Of a stretch of 28,480 nucleotides of DNA, positions 7,661 to 15,413 are shown piece by piece. The position numbers and the translations under genes were made by a program. Under the pieces are notes generated by a model. It did no database searches. It saw only the letters and a list, made by a program, of their open reading frames with translations, and had not been told where the DNA came from. The stretch comes from Phycisphaerae bacterium (GTDB lineage: Bacteria; Chloroflexota; Anaerolineae; 4572-78; J111): positions 1 to 28,480 of the forward strand of contig JANQQF010000098.1 in assembly GCA_028285035.1 (NCBI GenBank). Reading direction: 5' to 3'. The first letter of the stretch is position 1. Each line of letters begins with the position of its first letter.

Positions 7661-8578
7661 CATTCCCCCCTCATTCTATTAACAATAGGCTGGATCATCG
7701 GCCTACTTCTGGGGCGATGGTTTGTCCCTCCCTGGATTTTCATCATTCCCCCTCTTATTCCTTTAGTCAGCGCAATCATTTTATATCACAACAACCCTAA
7801 ATTTCGCATTGGAGCTGGTATCGGTTTAGCCTCTGTACTTGGCGCATCGCGCATTTTATTCACCTTGCCCAGCTTCGATGAGGCGGATGTAGCCTTTTAC
7901 AATGAAATGGATACTCCCGTTGAAGTCACAGGAACCGTCATCGCAGAGCCTGATGTCCGTGATTTTCATATTAATCTTCACCTCGCCACAGAAACAATAA
8001 CTACTCAAGGGGAAATTCATCTAGCGACCGGCCTGGTATTGGTCCGTGCCCCGCGCTATCCACAGTATCAATATGGAGATCGTTTAGTCGTTCGAGGCAA
8101 GCTAGAAACACCCCCAATTTTTGAAGATTTTTCATACAAGGATTACCTTGCTCAATTTGGTATTCACTCAATGATCCGTAGACCAAAAATTGAGTTGGTT
8201 GAGCGTGATCAAGGTAATCCATTTTGGACATTAATGTTAATTTTCAAGAGAGAAGCTGCACATACCATCAATGCTATCTTAAGTGAACCTTATGCGTCCT
8301 TGTTAAACGGAATTTTGTTAGGCATTGAAACAGGTATTCCCCGTGATTTATATGAGCAATTTAACTTGACCGGAACATCTCACATCATTGTCATTTCTGG
8401 CAGCAATATCTCTCTGATTGCTGGGATTTTACTTTTATTAGGCCAAAGAGTACTCGGCAGGCGCCTTGCCCCACCCATAGCTATCATTGGTATTGTAATT
8501 TACACATTTTTGGTTGGCGCTGATGCTGCGGTCAGTCGAGCGGCGGTCATGGGGGGAACCTGGGTCTTAGCGGTTTGA
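7640..8578 (+). pseudogene. comEC: comEC paralogue, truncated after the first part of the Competence domain
   Basis: The product resembles the DNA-uptake channel ComEC/Rec2 but stops after 312 residues, where full proteins usually run well past 450. N-terminal hydrophobic segments, the DUF4131-like OB region (about 60-170, VLVRAPRYP..QYGDRL) and the start of the Competence domain (SHIIVISGSNISLIAG) are present. It aligns with the second comEC at 27042: over about 159 residues before the break I count roughly 77% identity. It then ends WVLAV-stop where the other copy reads WIIALWVGRP. The TGA falls near a Trp codon of the intact copy, but no convincing homology follows, so this is more than a single nonsense change. 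The start is TTG 7640, inside a hairpin. Probably non-functional for transport. Confidence 0.8.
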
Positions 8579-8703
8579 TTGACTGATCCCATATGCCTCC
8601 CAATATCTTTTTTGATTGTTCTTCAAGTTTATATGAATTTTAAGACCTCTTTTCATGGGACAATAATTCATATTGATCCTGTTCTAACATAACAACATTT
8701 TCC

Positions 8704-8949
8704 TTATTCATAACCCTCTAAGGGTACCCATATTCCCAAAAGCTCTAAGACAGTAATCAATGAGGCTAGGTCAGCATTGGGTAAATTTTTTAACACCCAT
8801 TGCGTGATACCAAGAATTTGTTCGACCTGAACCATACCGAAACTGCCAGAGGTATTCATCAGCTCAAAGAACTTCTTAAGCGTAAGTTCATCGGTATTGG
8901 GACCATTATTGATAACAAAATTGTTATCGCTGATATGTGTTTTTGTCAA
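8704..8949 (-). CDS. Small hypothetical protein, last gene of the SPFH operon
   Basis: An 81-residue, mostly helical, acidic protein that I do not recognise. It has no signal peptide or membrane segment. The pattern NTDELTLKKFFELMN and a Leu-rich second half suggest a small helical bundle. The start is TTG 8949. A possible AAGGA sits about 17 nt upstream, inside the loop of a small hairpin (8953-8981), so the start is uncertain. It lies 56 nt after the 136-residue gene on the same strand and is the last gene before the truncated comEC, which runs towards it. Confidence 0.45.
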   Translation of the reverse strand: MTKTHISDNNFVINNGPNTDELTLKKFFELMNTSGSFGMVQVEQILGITQWVLKNLPNADLASLITVLELLGIWVPLEGYE

Positions 8950-8952
8950 TTT

Positions 8953-8981
8953 GACAGCTAGTAGAATCCTTAGTAGCTGTC
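8953..8981 (-). promoter_or_regulatory. Small hairpin upstream of the 81-residue gene
   Basis: GACAGCTA (8953-8960) pairs with TAGCTGTC (8974-8981). On the minus strand the loop holds AAGGA, the only ribosome-binding-site-like sequence before the TTG at 8949. It has no T-run, so it is not a terminator. A translational role is speculative. Confidence 0.3.
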
Positions 8982-9005
8982 TTACATCACCTGGACTTTA
9001 CCTGC

Positions 9006-9416
9006 CTATACAGATAAAGTAAATGCCTTGAGATCAAAGGATAAGGCGAGCGCCAGCAAGGTTTGTCGGATACCTTGATGATAGGCCTTCAAATGGCCTT
9101 CTAAGTTTTCGGGTAAAGGCACGCCGCCATGTAGGACCAGCCAAGCTACTTGAAGATTTCGCTCGATATCTTTGAGTGTCCAAGTCCTTAACCTTAGCTC
9201 CCCAGTTTGGGTTTTCTTTACAGGCTCCTCACCATTAAGATTGATCCCAAATTGTTCAGCGAGAAAGGCCAAGACTGCCTCTGCCCCCTCGCAATAAGCT
9301 GTGTAGTAACCATTATTCGTACGCATCAACGCGGCCGGGATACTGCTCCGCATTCCGGTTTTTGCGGCAAGCAAATGGTTTCGAACGCCTTCGGCTTGCC
9401 ATAATTTTTTAGACAT
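9006..9416 (-). CDS. Hypothetical 136-residue protein of the SPFH operon
   Basis: I do not recognise a family. The protein is cytoplasmic and rich in helices: a basic N-terminal part (MSKKLWQAEG), a central segment with NNGYYTAYCEGAEAVLAFLAEQ, and a C-terminal part with WTLKDIERNLQVAWLVLHGG. The start at 9416 is preferred because a strong AGGAAAAGGG precedes it. Earlier in-frame codons (up to 9464) would overlap the SPFH gene and lack a ribosome binding site. It begins 22 nt after the SPFH stop, so co-transcription and a joint function are likely. Confidence 0.6.
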   Translation of the reverse strand: MSKKLWQAEGVRNHLLAAKTGMRSSIPAALMRTNNGYYTAYCEGAEAVLAFLAEQFGINLNGEEPVKKTQTGELRLRTWTLKDIERNLQVAWLVLHGGVPLPENLEGHLKAYHQGIRQTLLALALSFDLKAFTLSV

Positions 9417-9438
9417 TGCCCTTTTCCTTTCTTTATCA

Positions 9439-10188
9439 TTAATGACCATTGCCATTTTGTCCATTTGTGTGTGGCTGGCCTAACATAGGTAACATATGGG
9501 CGCTTTCTGGTGATCCCATCATCAAAGCGATCTGGCCTGTTCGATTTTGTAAGCTGTTGATAAAACTTAGCTGATTAAAAAGCTGGACAAATTCAGGAGT
9601 CGGACAATTTCGCAACACCTCGCGTAACGCCTCATTATGTTTAACATTCAACATCGTCTCTTTGAATGCTTTAGGCCCAATCACTTCTTTAATTAGAATC
9701 CCGTCATTTTTTAACGGGGCCAAACCCAAAACCCGCATCGTTGCAGTTAAGTAGTGAACGAGATTGTATTCGATAATCGTCATCGTTTGTTGGTTGGAAA
9801 GGGTTTCAGCTTCATATTTAGCCACTAAACGGCGGAGACCTTGGTTGGTGTAATCTTTAACGATCGTGTTGAACAAGGCATCGCCTCCCTTGACTAACTG
9901 TGCGGCGGCGGCTTTGCGTGCTCGATCGGGTTGAAACGTGAAGAGAACGGTTATTTGAATGGTGAAGGGAATGTTGTCCTGACTTTGCACTTCCTCAAAG
10001 AAGAAGGTGCCAACGTGAATGCTTGTTTTTACAGGGGGTAGGACTTTCTCAAAAAACGGGATAATCCAAAGTAGACCAGGGCCTTTAACCCGGTGGTATC
10101 GGCCCAGCCGTAAAATCGGTGTGGTATGATTGTCGGGCGTAAAGTAGATGCCAACTAATTTTCCTAGCGCTTGAATAAGCCACGTCAT
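9439..10188 (-). CDS. SPFH/band-7 domain protein without obvious membrane anchor
   Basis: A 249-residue protein matching the SPFH (stomatin/prohibitin/flotillin/HflK) fold. The typical segments are visible: RVKGPGLLWIIPFFEKV near residues 38-54, then strands ending in the DNIPFTIQITVLFTF core, then helices with VKDYTNQGLRRLVAKY. The usual N-terminal transmembrane helix is absent or replaced by a short amphipathic stretch (WLIQALGKLVGIYF). The C-terminus is Gly/Asn/His-rich and disordered. Such proteins form membrane-associated ring or cage oligomers. The start at 10188 is chosen because GGAGG lies 8 nt upstream; the upstream in-frame ATG (10203) overlaps that site. It is 21 nt after a small gene and 22 nt before the next. 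Confidence 0.8.
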   Translation of the reverse strand: MTWLIQALGKLVGIYFTPDNHTTPILRLGRYHRVKGPGLLWIIPFFEKVLPPVKTSIHVGTFFFEEVQSQDNIPFTIQITVLFTFQPDRARKAAAAQLVKGGDALFNTIVKDYTNQGLRRLVAKYEAETLSNQQTMTIIEYNLVHYLTATMRVLGLAPLKNDGILIKEVIGPKAFKETMLNVKHNEALREVLRNCPTPEFVQLFNQLSFINSLQNRTGQIALMMGSPESAHMLPMLGQPHTNGQNGNGH

Positions 10189-10209
10189 AATATATTCCTC
10201 CATTTGCTG

Positions 10210-10431
10210 TTAGATCAAAATTTCCCACCACGGTTTTTGGGTTTCAACCGTTTCATTTCTTGAGCAGAGATAGGTTTTTGTATCTAGGCCAAAGATCCTT
10301 TGCTGCATAATCACCACCCGGCGATCCTCATTTTGCACAACCAAGGAACCAAATATGGGCCTCCGCCAATGAAGGATCTGTCGTCGATTTCTGTCTCTGA
10401 CCCGAACTTCGGAGCATTTGATAATTGTCAC
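10210..10431 (-). CDS. Small basic hypothetical protein, first gene of the SPFH operon
   Basis: A 73-residue Arg-rich protein (EVRVRDRNRRQILHWRRP) with no signal peptide or membrane segment and no family I recognise. Alternating hydrophobic residues (SLVVQNEDRRVVIMQQ) suggest beta strands. The start is GTG 10431, supported by GGAGG (10444-10448) at 10 nt. The stop lies 21 nt before the SPFH start. The position in front of an SPFH protein suggests an accessory or adaptor role, but this is only context. Confidence 0.55.
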   Translation of the reverse strand: MTIIKCSEVRVRDRNRRQILHWRRPIFGSLVVQNEDRRVVIMQQRIFGLDTKTYLCSRNETVETQKPWWEILI

Positions 10432-10461
10432 GATTTATATGCCTCCGTTTGATTATTTTTC

Positions 10462-10473
10462 TTACGATCGTAA
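10462..10473. promoter_or_regulatory. 12-bp palindrome upstream of the SPFH operon
   Basis: TTACGATCGTAA is a perfect palindrome 14 nt before the ribosome binding site of the 73-residue gene. Its position fits an operator, but a chance palindrome cannot be excluded. Confidence 0.3.
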
Positions 10474-10638
10474 TATCAGAATATAAAACCATCTTGTTTT
10501 ACTATGATACACGCGAATTCACTTTTTTAAGCTATCAATTGTGTAATAAATATACTTAAGTATTGTGCTTCCTAGCCCTAAAATCTAATAGTTATTTAGG
10601 GTTCTGTCATTCAAATCTCACAAACAATATAAAATTTC

Positions 10639-10673
10639 TAACAAAATAAAAACAAGATACAATCTGTATCTTG
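10639..10673 (-). terminator. Terminator of sat
   Basis: CAAGATACA (10653-10661) and TGTATCTTG (10665-10673) form a 9-bp stem with a 3-nt loop. On the minus strand it is followed by TTTTTATTTTG, a good T-run. It lies about 60 nt after the sat stop codon. Confidence 0.75.
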
Positions 10674-10731
10674 CAAAAGTGGGGCCTGCTATGGGAAGTT
10701 ATCTGACGAGAAGTTATATTAAGGTGAGGAT

Positions 10732-12132
10732 TTAGGGGATTGTTGTGGTTTTAGCCTTTCGAGGGAAGTGAGGCAACATTTTAAGATAGTGGTGAGACCA
10801 GACAGACACTTTTGGAAAGGTCTTAAAGATATTATCATCACTCAAAACAAATTGTTTTAATTTGGAATATAAGCGGGGGATGAATTTTTTTGGCTCATTT
10901 ATTATAGTATTAATGGTCCGGTTGATATAATAAGGCATCGTTTTTCTATCAAAAATCTCTTTCAATAAAACACCAGAAATGACAGGTCGCATAAACCCTT
11001 TGGGAGGCATTTTGCCTTGTTTTAGTAAACCCCGTATCTCAGAACCACTCAGATAATAACCTTTATTTTTATGGGGACAGGTTTTGAGCGTAACTATCCC
11101 TTTACATTTATAACAGTACGAGGTGGGGGCATAGGACAGTATCTCAATTCCTAATTCAGCCTGGCTAAATCTGTTAAAGATATCAACTGCGGCCTGGGGA
11201 TCATAATAATTACCCACCCCGGCATGATCCCGCCCTACGATAAAGTGAGTACAGCCATAGTTTTTGCGGCAGAGCGCGTGGAAAACCGCCTCACGGGGAC
11301 CGGCGTAACGCATCGGGGCTGGAAAAACGCCAAGCAGGGTATGCTCATCCGGGTAGTAATATTCGAGAAAGATCTTATAACTTTTTAACCGAGTCTTCGC
11401 TGGAATATCATCAGATTTTGTTTTCCCTAGAAGGGGATGTAGTAAAAGACCGTCAGTGATTTCGAGGGCGTTTTTAAAGACATACTCGTGACCAAAATGA
11501 ATAGGGTTTCGAGTTTGAAACCCAGCGATACGCTTCCATTTCTTTATTATAAATTCATTACGGGTTTGGGCAGGAACACTATTTTTGCGTAAAACGCGAA
11601 ACCTGTTCGGATCGGGCCAATTAAGACCCCATACATCGCCACCAAGTAAAGTATCAGTCTCCTCATTTAAGAGCCGTTGAACACCTGGGTGCCTAACGTC
11701 ATCTGTTCCATAAATAATACGTGCTTCTCGTAATTTATCGCGACGAAATTTATTGGTGACGGTCATTAGGCCCAGAATAAGTCCACTGTAGGTTAAAGCT
11801 ATTTCTTGCCCTTCTTTGATAAAATATGAGGCAAGATCATTGATAGACAATGTTACAGGTAAAGACCAGATTAAACCATTTGCCAGACGCATCTCCTCTA
11901 AAACACAGTTGTAATCAGCGTGCCCCATAAATCCAGTTAATGGGCTATAAGCGCCTATCGCCATCATCTCCAGGTCTGCCGCTTGAAATCGAGAGATAGG
12001 AATCTGAACAAGACCTTTGGCGCGTTCAAGTGCGGCTTCACGGGCAGGGCCTTGCAGTTGGCGGTCGATCAGTGTGCCGCCATGAGGGGGAATACCAATC
12101 GGGTCAATTGATAAATCAGTCGTCGTGTACAT
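10732..12132 (-). CDS. sat: Sulfate adenylyltransferase (ATP sulfurylase) with C-terminal extension
   Basis: Makes adenylyl sulfate (APS) and pyrophosphate from sulfate and ATP, or the reverse. An N-terminal PUA-like domain (about 1-175) is followed by the catalytic Rossmann-type domain with QTRNPIHFGHEY (206-217, both catalytic His present), GRDHAGVGNYYDP (300-312), CYKC...CPHK and SGSEIRGLL. Most homologues have HRAHEY where this one has HFGHEY. The usual RPEV motif here reads RPVI, so the active site is slightly unusual. Bacterial Sat is normally about 380-400 residues; here about 65 residues follow the conserved end, basic and aromatic, with no APS kinase domain. No other sulfur genes are adjacent. 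AAGAGG lies 7 nt before the ATG. A fragment of a second sat sits just upstream. Confidence 0.9.
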   Translation of the reverse strand: MYTTTDLSIDPIGIPPHGGTLIDRQLQGPAREAALERAKGLVQIPISRFQAADLEMMAIGAYSPLTGFMGHADYNCVLEEMRLANGLIWSLPVTLSINDLASYFIKEGQEIALTYSGLILGLMTVTNKFRRDKLREARIIYGTDDVRHPGVQRLLNEETDTLLGGDVWGLNWPDPNRFRVLRKNSVPAQTRNEFIIKKWKRIAGFQTRNPIHFGHEYVFKNALEITDGLLLHPLLGKTKSDDIPAKTRLKSYKIFLEYYYPDEHTLLGVFPAPMRYAGPREAVFHALCRKNYGCTHFIVGRDHAGVGNYYDPQAAVDIFNRFSQAELGIEILSYAPTSYCYKCKGIVTLKTCPHKNKGYYLSGSEIRGLLKQGKMPPKGFMRPVISGVLLKEIFDRKTMPYYINRTINTIINEPKKFIPRLYSKLKQFVLSDDNIFKTFPKVSVWSHHYLKMLPHFPRKAKTTTIP

Positions 12133-12177
12133 AATATTGCCTCTTGTAATGATAATCAGATTTTATCTGTTGTTATT

Positions 12178-12284
12178 CATCTCCAGGTCTGCCGCCTGAA
12201 ATCGCGAGAGAGGAACCTGAACAAGACCTTTGGCACGTTCGAGTGCGGCTCTGCGGGCAGGGCCTTGCAGTTGGCGGTCGATCA
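12178..12284 (-). pseudogene. Remnant of a second sat gene (5' part only)
   Basis: The 107 bp match 11965-12071 of sat at about 90% without gaps. The reading frame is preserved: the fragment reads LIDRQLQGPARRAALERAKG and continues to FQAADLEM, then meets a stop at once. Several differences are synonymous or conservative (I/V, I/L), so it looks like a piece of a diverged paralogue rather than a fresh copy of this gene. It covers about residues 21-56 of Sat. It sits 45 nt before the sat ATG and would be in the sat leader if transcription starts upstream. Confidence 0.8.
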
Positions 12285-12454
12285 AGTGAGGTTATATGAT
12301 GATATTTAAGTTAAGGTGACAGGAGAAGTGGTGTACTGATATTAATATCTTAACACATTTAAGTTTGAATTCGGTTTGAATTCGCTTTGTGCAGTCCTAT
12401 GGATGGAGTGGGCGGCATAACTCTGCTAAAAAATTCGAGATGAATATGACAACA
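12285..12454. other. Spacer between sat remnant and signalling operon
   Basis: No gene is supported. It contains a 12-bp palindrome GATATTAATATC (12338-12349) and an 11-bp tandem direct repeat GTTTGAATTCG (12363-12373, 12374-12384). Either could bind a regulator; neither is convincing alone. Confidence 0.35.
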
Positions 12455-12513
12455 AGGAAAAAATAAAGAGCGAGATAGACTGTTAAGCGTTACGACAGTC
12501 TCTGTCTCGCTCT
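12455..12513 (-). terminator. Long terminator hairpin closing the signalling operon
   Basis: Arms 12467-12483 (AGAGCGAGATAGACTGT) and 12495-12513 pair over about 17 bp with a 2-nt bulge and an 11-nt loop. On the minus strand they are followed by TTTATTTTTTCC. It lies about 50 nt after the stop of the last operon gene, giving a clear 3' boundary to the four-gene unit. Confidence 0.85.
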
Positions 12514-12564
12514 CTAGTACGAGTTGAACTTTGGTCTTGATGGTCTTTATCAACTCAAGGGTAT

Positions 12565-14535
12565 TTAGTCATCAGCCAACTCAAGCCGATATCCCTCTCC
12601 TCTTATGACAATGATATATTTAGGGTGTTTTGGATTAGGTTCGAGTTTTTTACGCAAACGACTCATCGTTGAATTAATTCTGCCTTCTTCTATTCGACCT
12701 TTCTCCATCTCTGACACATCTGCCTCAAAAGTCACACCAAAAACCTGTTCCGCAATCGCTGTCCGAGATGATAGCTGCCCTGAACGATGATAAAGATAAC
12801 GCAGTAGTTCAAATTCCTGAGAGCTTAGGGGGACTGACCTCCCTTCAACCCACACTTCTTTGTTAGTTTCATCAATCCAAAGACTCTGGAGGGCTTGTTG
12901 AGGTAAATCTTCTCTGGGTGGAGGCGGGGTCAGCCTTTGACAAAGCAGGGCGGCAGTTAGCAAACTGTGAAGATAGGGGATTAGCTCACGGCGTATATAT
13001 CTTATCTTCGGATCATAACGGATCAAATAAGCCAGGGTACTAAAAAAGAGTCCAGCCAGATAGACATTCAAATCTTGGTCAATGATCGTGGAAGCTAAGT
13101 ATCGAATCCTTTGAACCGCCTGAAGAATCTTCTGGGCTTCAAGATCTAAATCCTGAGTATCAATCGCTTGCGCTAAATTACTCACAGCTAATAGGCGCTG
13201 CTCCAGGTCGTATCGTGTCGCTATGTCTAGCGTTTCGAGCAACTCAAGCTTCAGGGCAGCCTCTAACGAAACAAAATCACGCAGCAAGGGGCCTTGACCT
13301 ACCTGAGTGAAATAAACTAGCCACGTTTTTCCGATACGATTGACCAATACATTGTCAATATTTAGCCTGCCGTGAATCGTACCACAGACGATAGGCTGAT
13401 CAAACCCAATCCGTTCTTGATATAAATAAGTGATAGGATTTTGCAGGGTAACGGGCGAACTTTCTGGGAGGTAGAAGGTCAACTGATGCGGTGAATAATC
13501 AAAGCGGGCTAGATCATTAGCCAGTGCTTCTTGGCACAGGGTTTCCACGCGCGCTTCTAATTCTGCTTGCAAAATCATTTCACATCGGAACAAATCATTG
13601 AGTTCTACTTTTTTTAAGTGCTTACCATTTCTGTACCAGGGTGCAAGTGTATTATGAAAAAGCTCATCGATAGCTACCTGAATCATATCAGTCGATTTAT
13701 TTTGATAAAATTCTCTAAAAGTTTTGATCCTCTCTAAATCGCCATCCACCACGGTATAGATTGTGGCTCCATAATGAACCGTTTCTTCTGTTTTCTCCTT
13801 TACCGTACTGCCCGGTCCGATGCCTTTTGGGACAGATTGATCATAGTGATTATTCTCTTGATAAATTTGTTGTCTTTGCCCTACAGATAGAATAAATTGT
13901 TTTTCTCCGCCCTGTTCGGTATAAGCAAATCCTTGCAGGATCACTTGTCCCGTTTCTTGAAAGAGCAGCTGATAAATCGTAATCTGAGTATTCTCATAAA
14001 AAAGTTTACGAAATAAATCTTCTAGCTCCCCCATTCGATCTGGTAAATTATCGTCATCTAGTTGTGAATCAATCAAGTTTGCCAACATAAAGAAGGAATT
14101 ATTGTTACGCCAATGAATGGTCAAATCCCAATTAAGATGAAGATACTCCTGAAATACTTCTTGAACTGCTTGGAACATAGCCTCCGGCCCTTCACCCTTA
14201 CCAATAAATTTTACGGCTGGGGCCAAGCCATCTAGTGTTTGCCCTAAAGCTTCTCGGGCGTGTTCATAGCTCGGATGCGCGGTCAGTATTATTTTGGGCA
14301 TTGAGCGGTATCGTTCATCTTGCGCCAACACTAATCCGCCAATATCCTCTTCTGCTTCGTCCACCTCCATCCGAATATCAAGAATAGCAATATGAACATG
14401 TTTACTGCTCAAAATTATGCTCGCTTCAGATACCGTACTAGCCATTAAAACCTGATAGCCAGCTTGTTCTAAGAGCCTGGCGTGCACAGCCAGGAAATTT
14501 AAATTATTATCCATAAAAAGGATAGTTTTTTTCAT
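12565..14535 (-). CDS. Response regulator: receiver + dead kinase-like (TCAD9-type) domain + OmpR winged helix
   Basis: The receiver (1-130) has D9, phospho-acceptor D53 (ILDIRM), T85 and K113 in GKGEGPEA. Residues about 140-440 resemble the TCAD9 kinase-like fold known from Chloroflexota: a beta-rich N-lobe with FILSVGQ, where active relatives as I recall them have a Lys, then TIHGRLNIDNVLV in place of HGDLN, then WLVYFTQVGQGPLLRDF in place of IDFA. All three expected catalytic residues (K, D, D) are thus replaced by S217, R390 and Y408, so it is a pseudokinase if the family call is right. A helical region follows, then a DNA-binding winged helix (about 545-655) with QEFELLRYLYHR and the RGEGYRL wing. 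It is the DNA-binding output of the operon. Its ATG overlaps the previous stop (ATGA), so translation is coupled. The TCAD9 call is from memory of the motif. Confidence 0.85.
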   Translation of the reverse strand: MKKTILFMDNNLNFLAVHARLLEQAGYQVLMASTVSEASIILSSKHVHIAILDIRMEVDEAEEDIGGLVLAQDERYRSMPKIILTAHPSYEHAREALGQTLDGLAPAVKFIGKGEGPEAMFQAVQEVFQEYLHLNWDLTIHWRNNNSFFMLANLIDSQLDDDNLPDRMGELEDLFRKLFYENTQITIYQLLFQETGQVILQGFAYTEQGGEKQFILSVGQRQQIYQENNHYDQSVPKGIGPGSTVKEKTEETVHYGATIYTVVDGDLERIKTFREFYQNKSTDMIQVAIDELFHNTLAPWYRNGKHLKKVELNDLFRCEMILQAELEARVETLCQEALANDLARFDYSPHQLTFYLPESSPVTLQNPITYLYQERIGFDQPIVCGTIHGRLNIDNVLVNRIGKTWLVYFTQVGQGPLLRDFVSLEAALKLELLETLDIATRYDLEQRLLAVSNLAQAIDTQDLDLEAQKILQAVQRIRYLASTIIDQDLNVYLAGLFFSTLAYLIRYDPKIRYIRRELIPYLHSLLTAALLCQRLTPPPPREDLPQQALQSLWIDETNKEVWVEGRSVPLSSQEFELLRYLYHRSGQLSSRTAIAEQVFGVTFEADVSEMEKGRIEEGRINSTMSRLRKKLEPNPKHPKYIIVIRGEGYRLELADD

Positions 14536-15407
14536 TCCTCCTCCTCTCTCACGCTTGGTTGCTGAAAATCTTGTGGTCTGATTTTAACTATATCACCTCC
14601 TTTTTGTGGCAGCGCAAACCAACTGTTCGCAGCTACCCTGATGACCCATTCTGTCGAACGTGTCTGTTTTTCCAAAGGGAGTTGTTCAGAGGCGGCTAAT
14701 AAAAGTTCTAGCCAATAGGTCTGCAATAACTCGCGATGATACGTATCCATCCGATTGTTGGCCAGATTAAGTTGCTTGAAAAACAGATAGCCCAATACCT
14801 CCAGAATAATCCCACTCGTAGTCCCTACAATGCCGATACTCAATTTGGTAAACCAAGCCAGATAAATCCCAATTAAAATCAGCAAAAATCCAAGAATAGA
14901 AACAACCCCTGCCATCCAGTAATTAAGTTTGGCCTGTTGACGAGTCTCTTTGTGATCAGCTTTTATTTGCTCGGACACTTTTATGGTCGACATCCGCAGA
15001 CGAGGCCAGGTCTCCAGCGTAGTTCGAATCGTCTTGAGCAAGGCTTCAGGACCTTCCGCTTTATTAACCCAAGCCAAGGCCGGGGGTAAATCATCGGCAT
15101 TCAGGCCTAGGGCGTTGCGTATATTCTCAGGCGAAGCCTGAAAGCCAGTGAAGATGATTTTGGGGATATTACGAAATACCTTATCCATTGCAATTTCTAA
15201 GCCGCTAATATCATTGATGTCGTCATCTTCAATCAATCTAGGATCAAGAATGGCCAAATCTACACCTGTATTTGTAAGGATAGAACGCGTCTCATAAGGC
15301 GTTGCCGCCACCTTAACTTCATATCCAGCTTCAACTAAGACCTTGTACCAAGTATCACGCGCTTTAGCATCATTGTCGGCTAACAAAATTATGTTCCGCA
15401 TCATCAC
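14532..15407 (-). CDS. Membrane response regulator: receiver + two-TM CyanoTRADDas_TM-like domain
   Basis: A receiver domain (1-135) with D11/D13, phospho-acceptor D55 (AILDPRL), T87 and K116 in NKAEGPEALL. After a charged coiled segment (140-162) come two membrane helices (about 164-186 and 189-210) and then FFKQLNLANNRMDTYHRELL. This arrangement resembles the two-helix domain found with TRADD-N domains in cyanobacteria and Chloroflexota. A cytoplasmic tail of about 80 residues ends the protein. There is no enzyme or DNA-binding domain, so it probably relays the phosphorylation state to a membrane partner. GTG 15407 or either of the next two ATG codons may be the start; GGTGA lies just upstream. 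It starts 6 nt after the giant kinase gene. Confidence 0.75.
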   Translation of the reverse strand: MMMRNIILLADNDAKARDTWYKVLVEAGYEVKVAATPYETRSILTNTGVDLAILDPRLIEDDDINDISGLEIAMDKVFRNIPKIIFTGFQASPENIRNALGLNADDLPPALAWVNKAEGPEALLKTIRTTLETWPRLRMSTIKVSEQIKADHKETRQQAKLNYWMAGVVSILGFLLILIGIYLAWFTKLSIGIVGTTSGIILEVLGYLFFKQLNLANNRMDTYHRELLQTYWLELLLAASEQLPLEKQTRSTEWVIRVAANSWFALPQKGGDIVKIRPQDFQQPSVREEEE

Positions 15408-15413
15408 TCACCA

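Larger units (their letters stand above)
10432..10731. other. 300-nt intergenic region between sat and the SPFH operon
   Basis: It holds the sat terminator at 10639-10673 and a palindrome at 10462-10473 close to the first SPFH-operon gene. No clear -35/-10 pair was found. AT-rich, with no open frame worth reporting. Confidence 0.5.

Noticed and set aside
9417..9464. Longer N-terminus for the 136-residue protein
   Set aside because: The extension overlaps the SPFH gene and lacks a ribosome binding site, while AGGAAAAGGG sits correctly before 9416.
10189..10203. Upstream ATG as start of the SPFH protein
   Set aside because: That ATG overlaps the GGAGG ribosome binding site of the start at 10188.
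12359..12553. 64-residue minus-strand open frame after the signalling operon
   Set aside because: It lies across the terminator hairpin and has no ribosome binding site or recognisable sequence.
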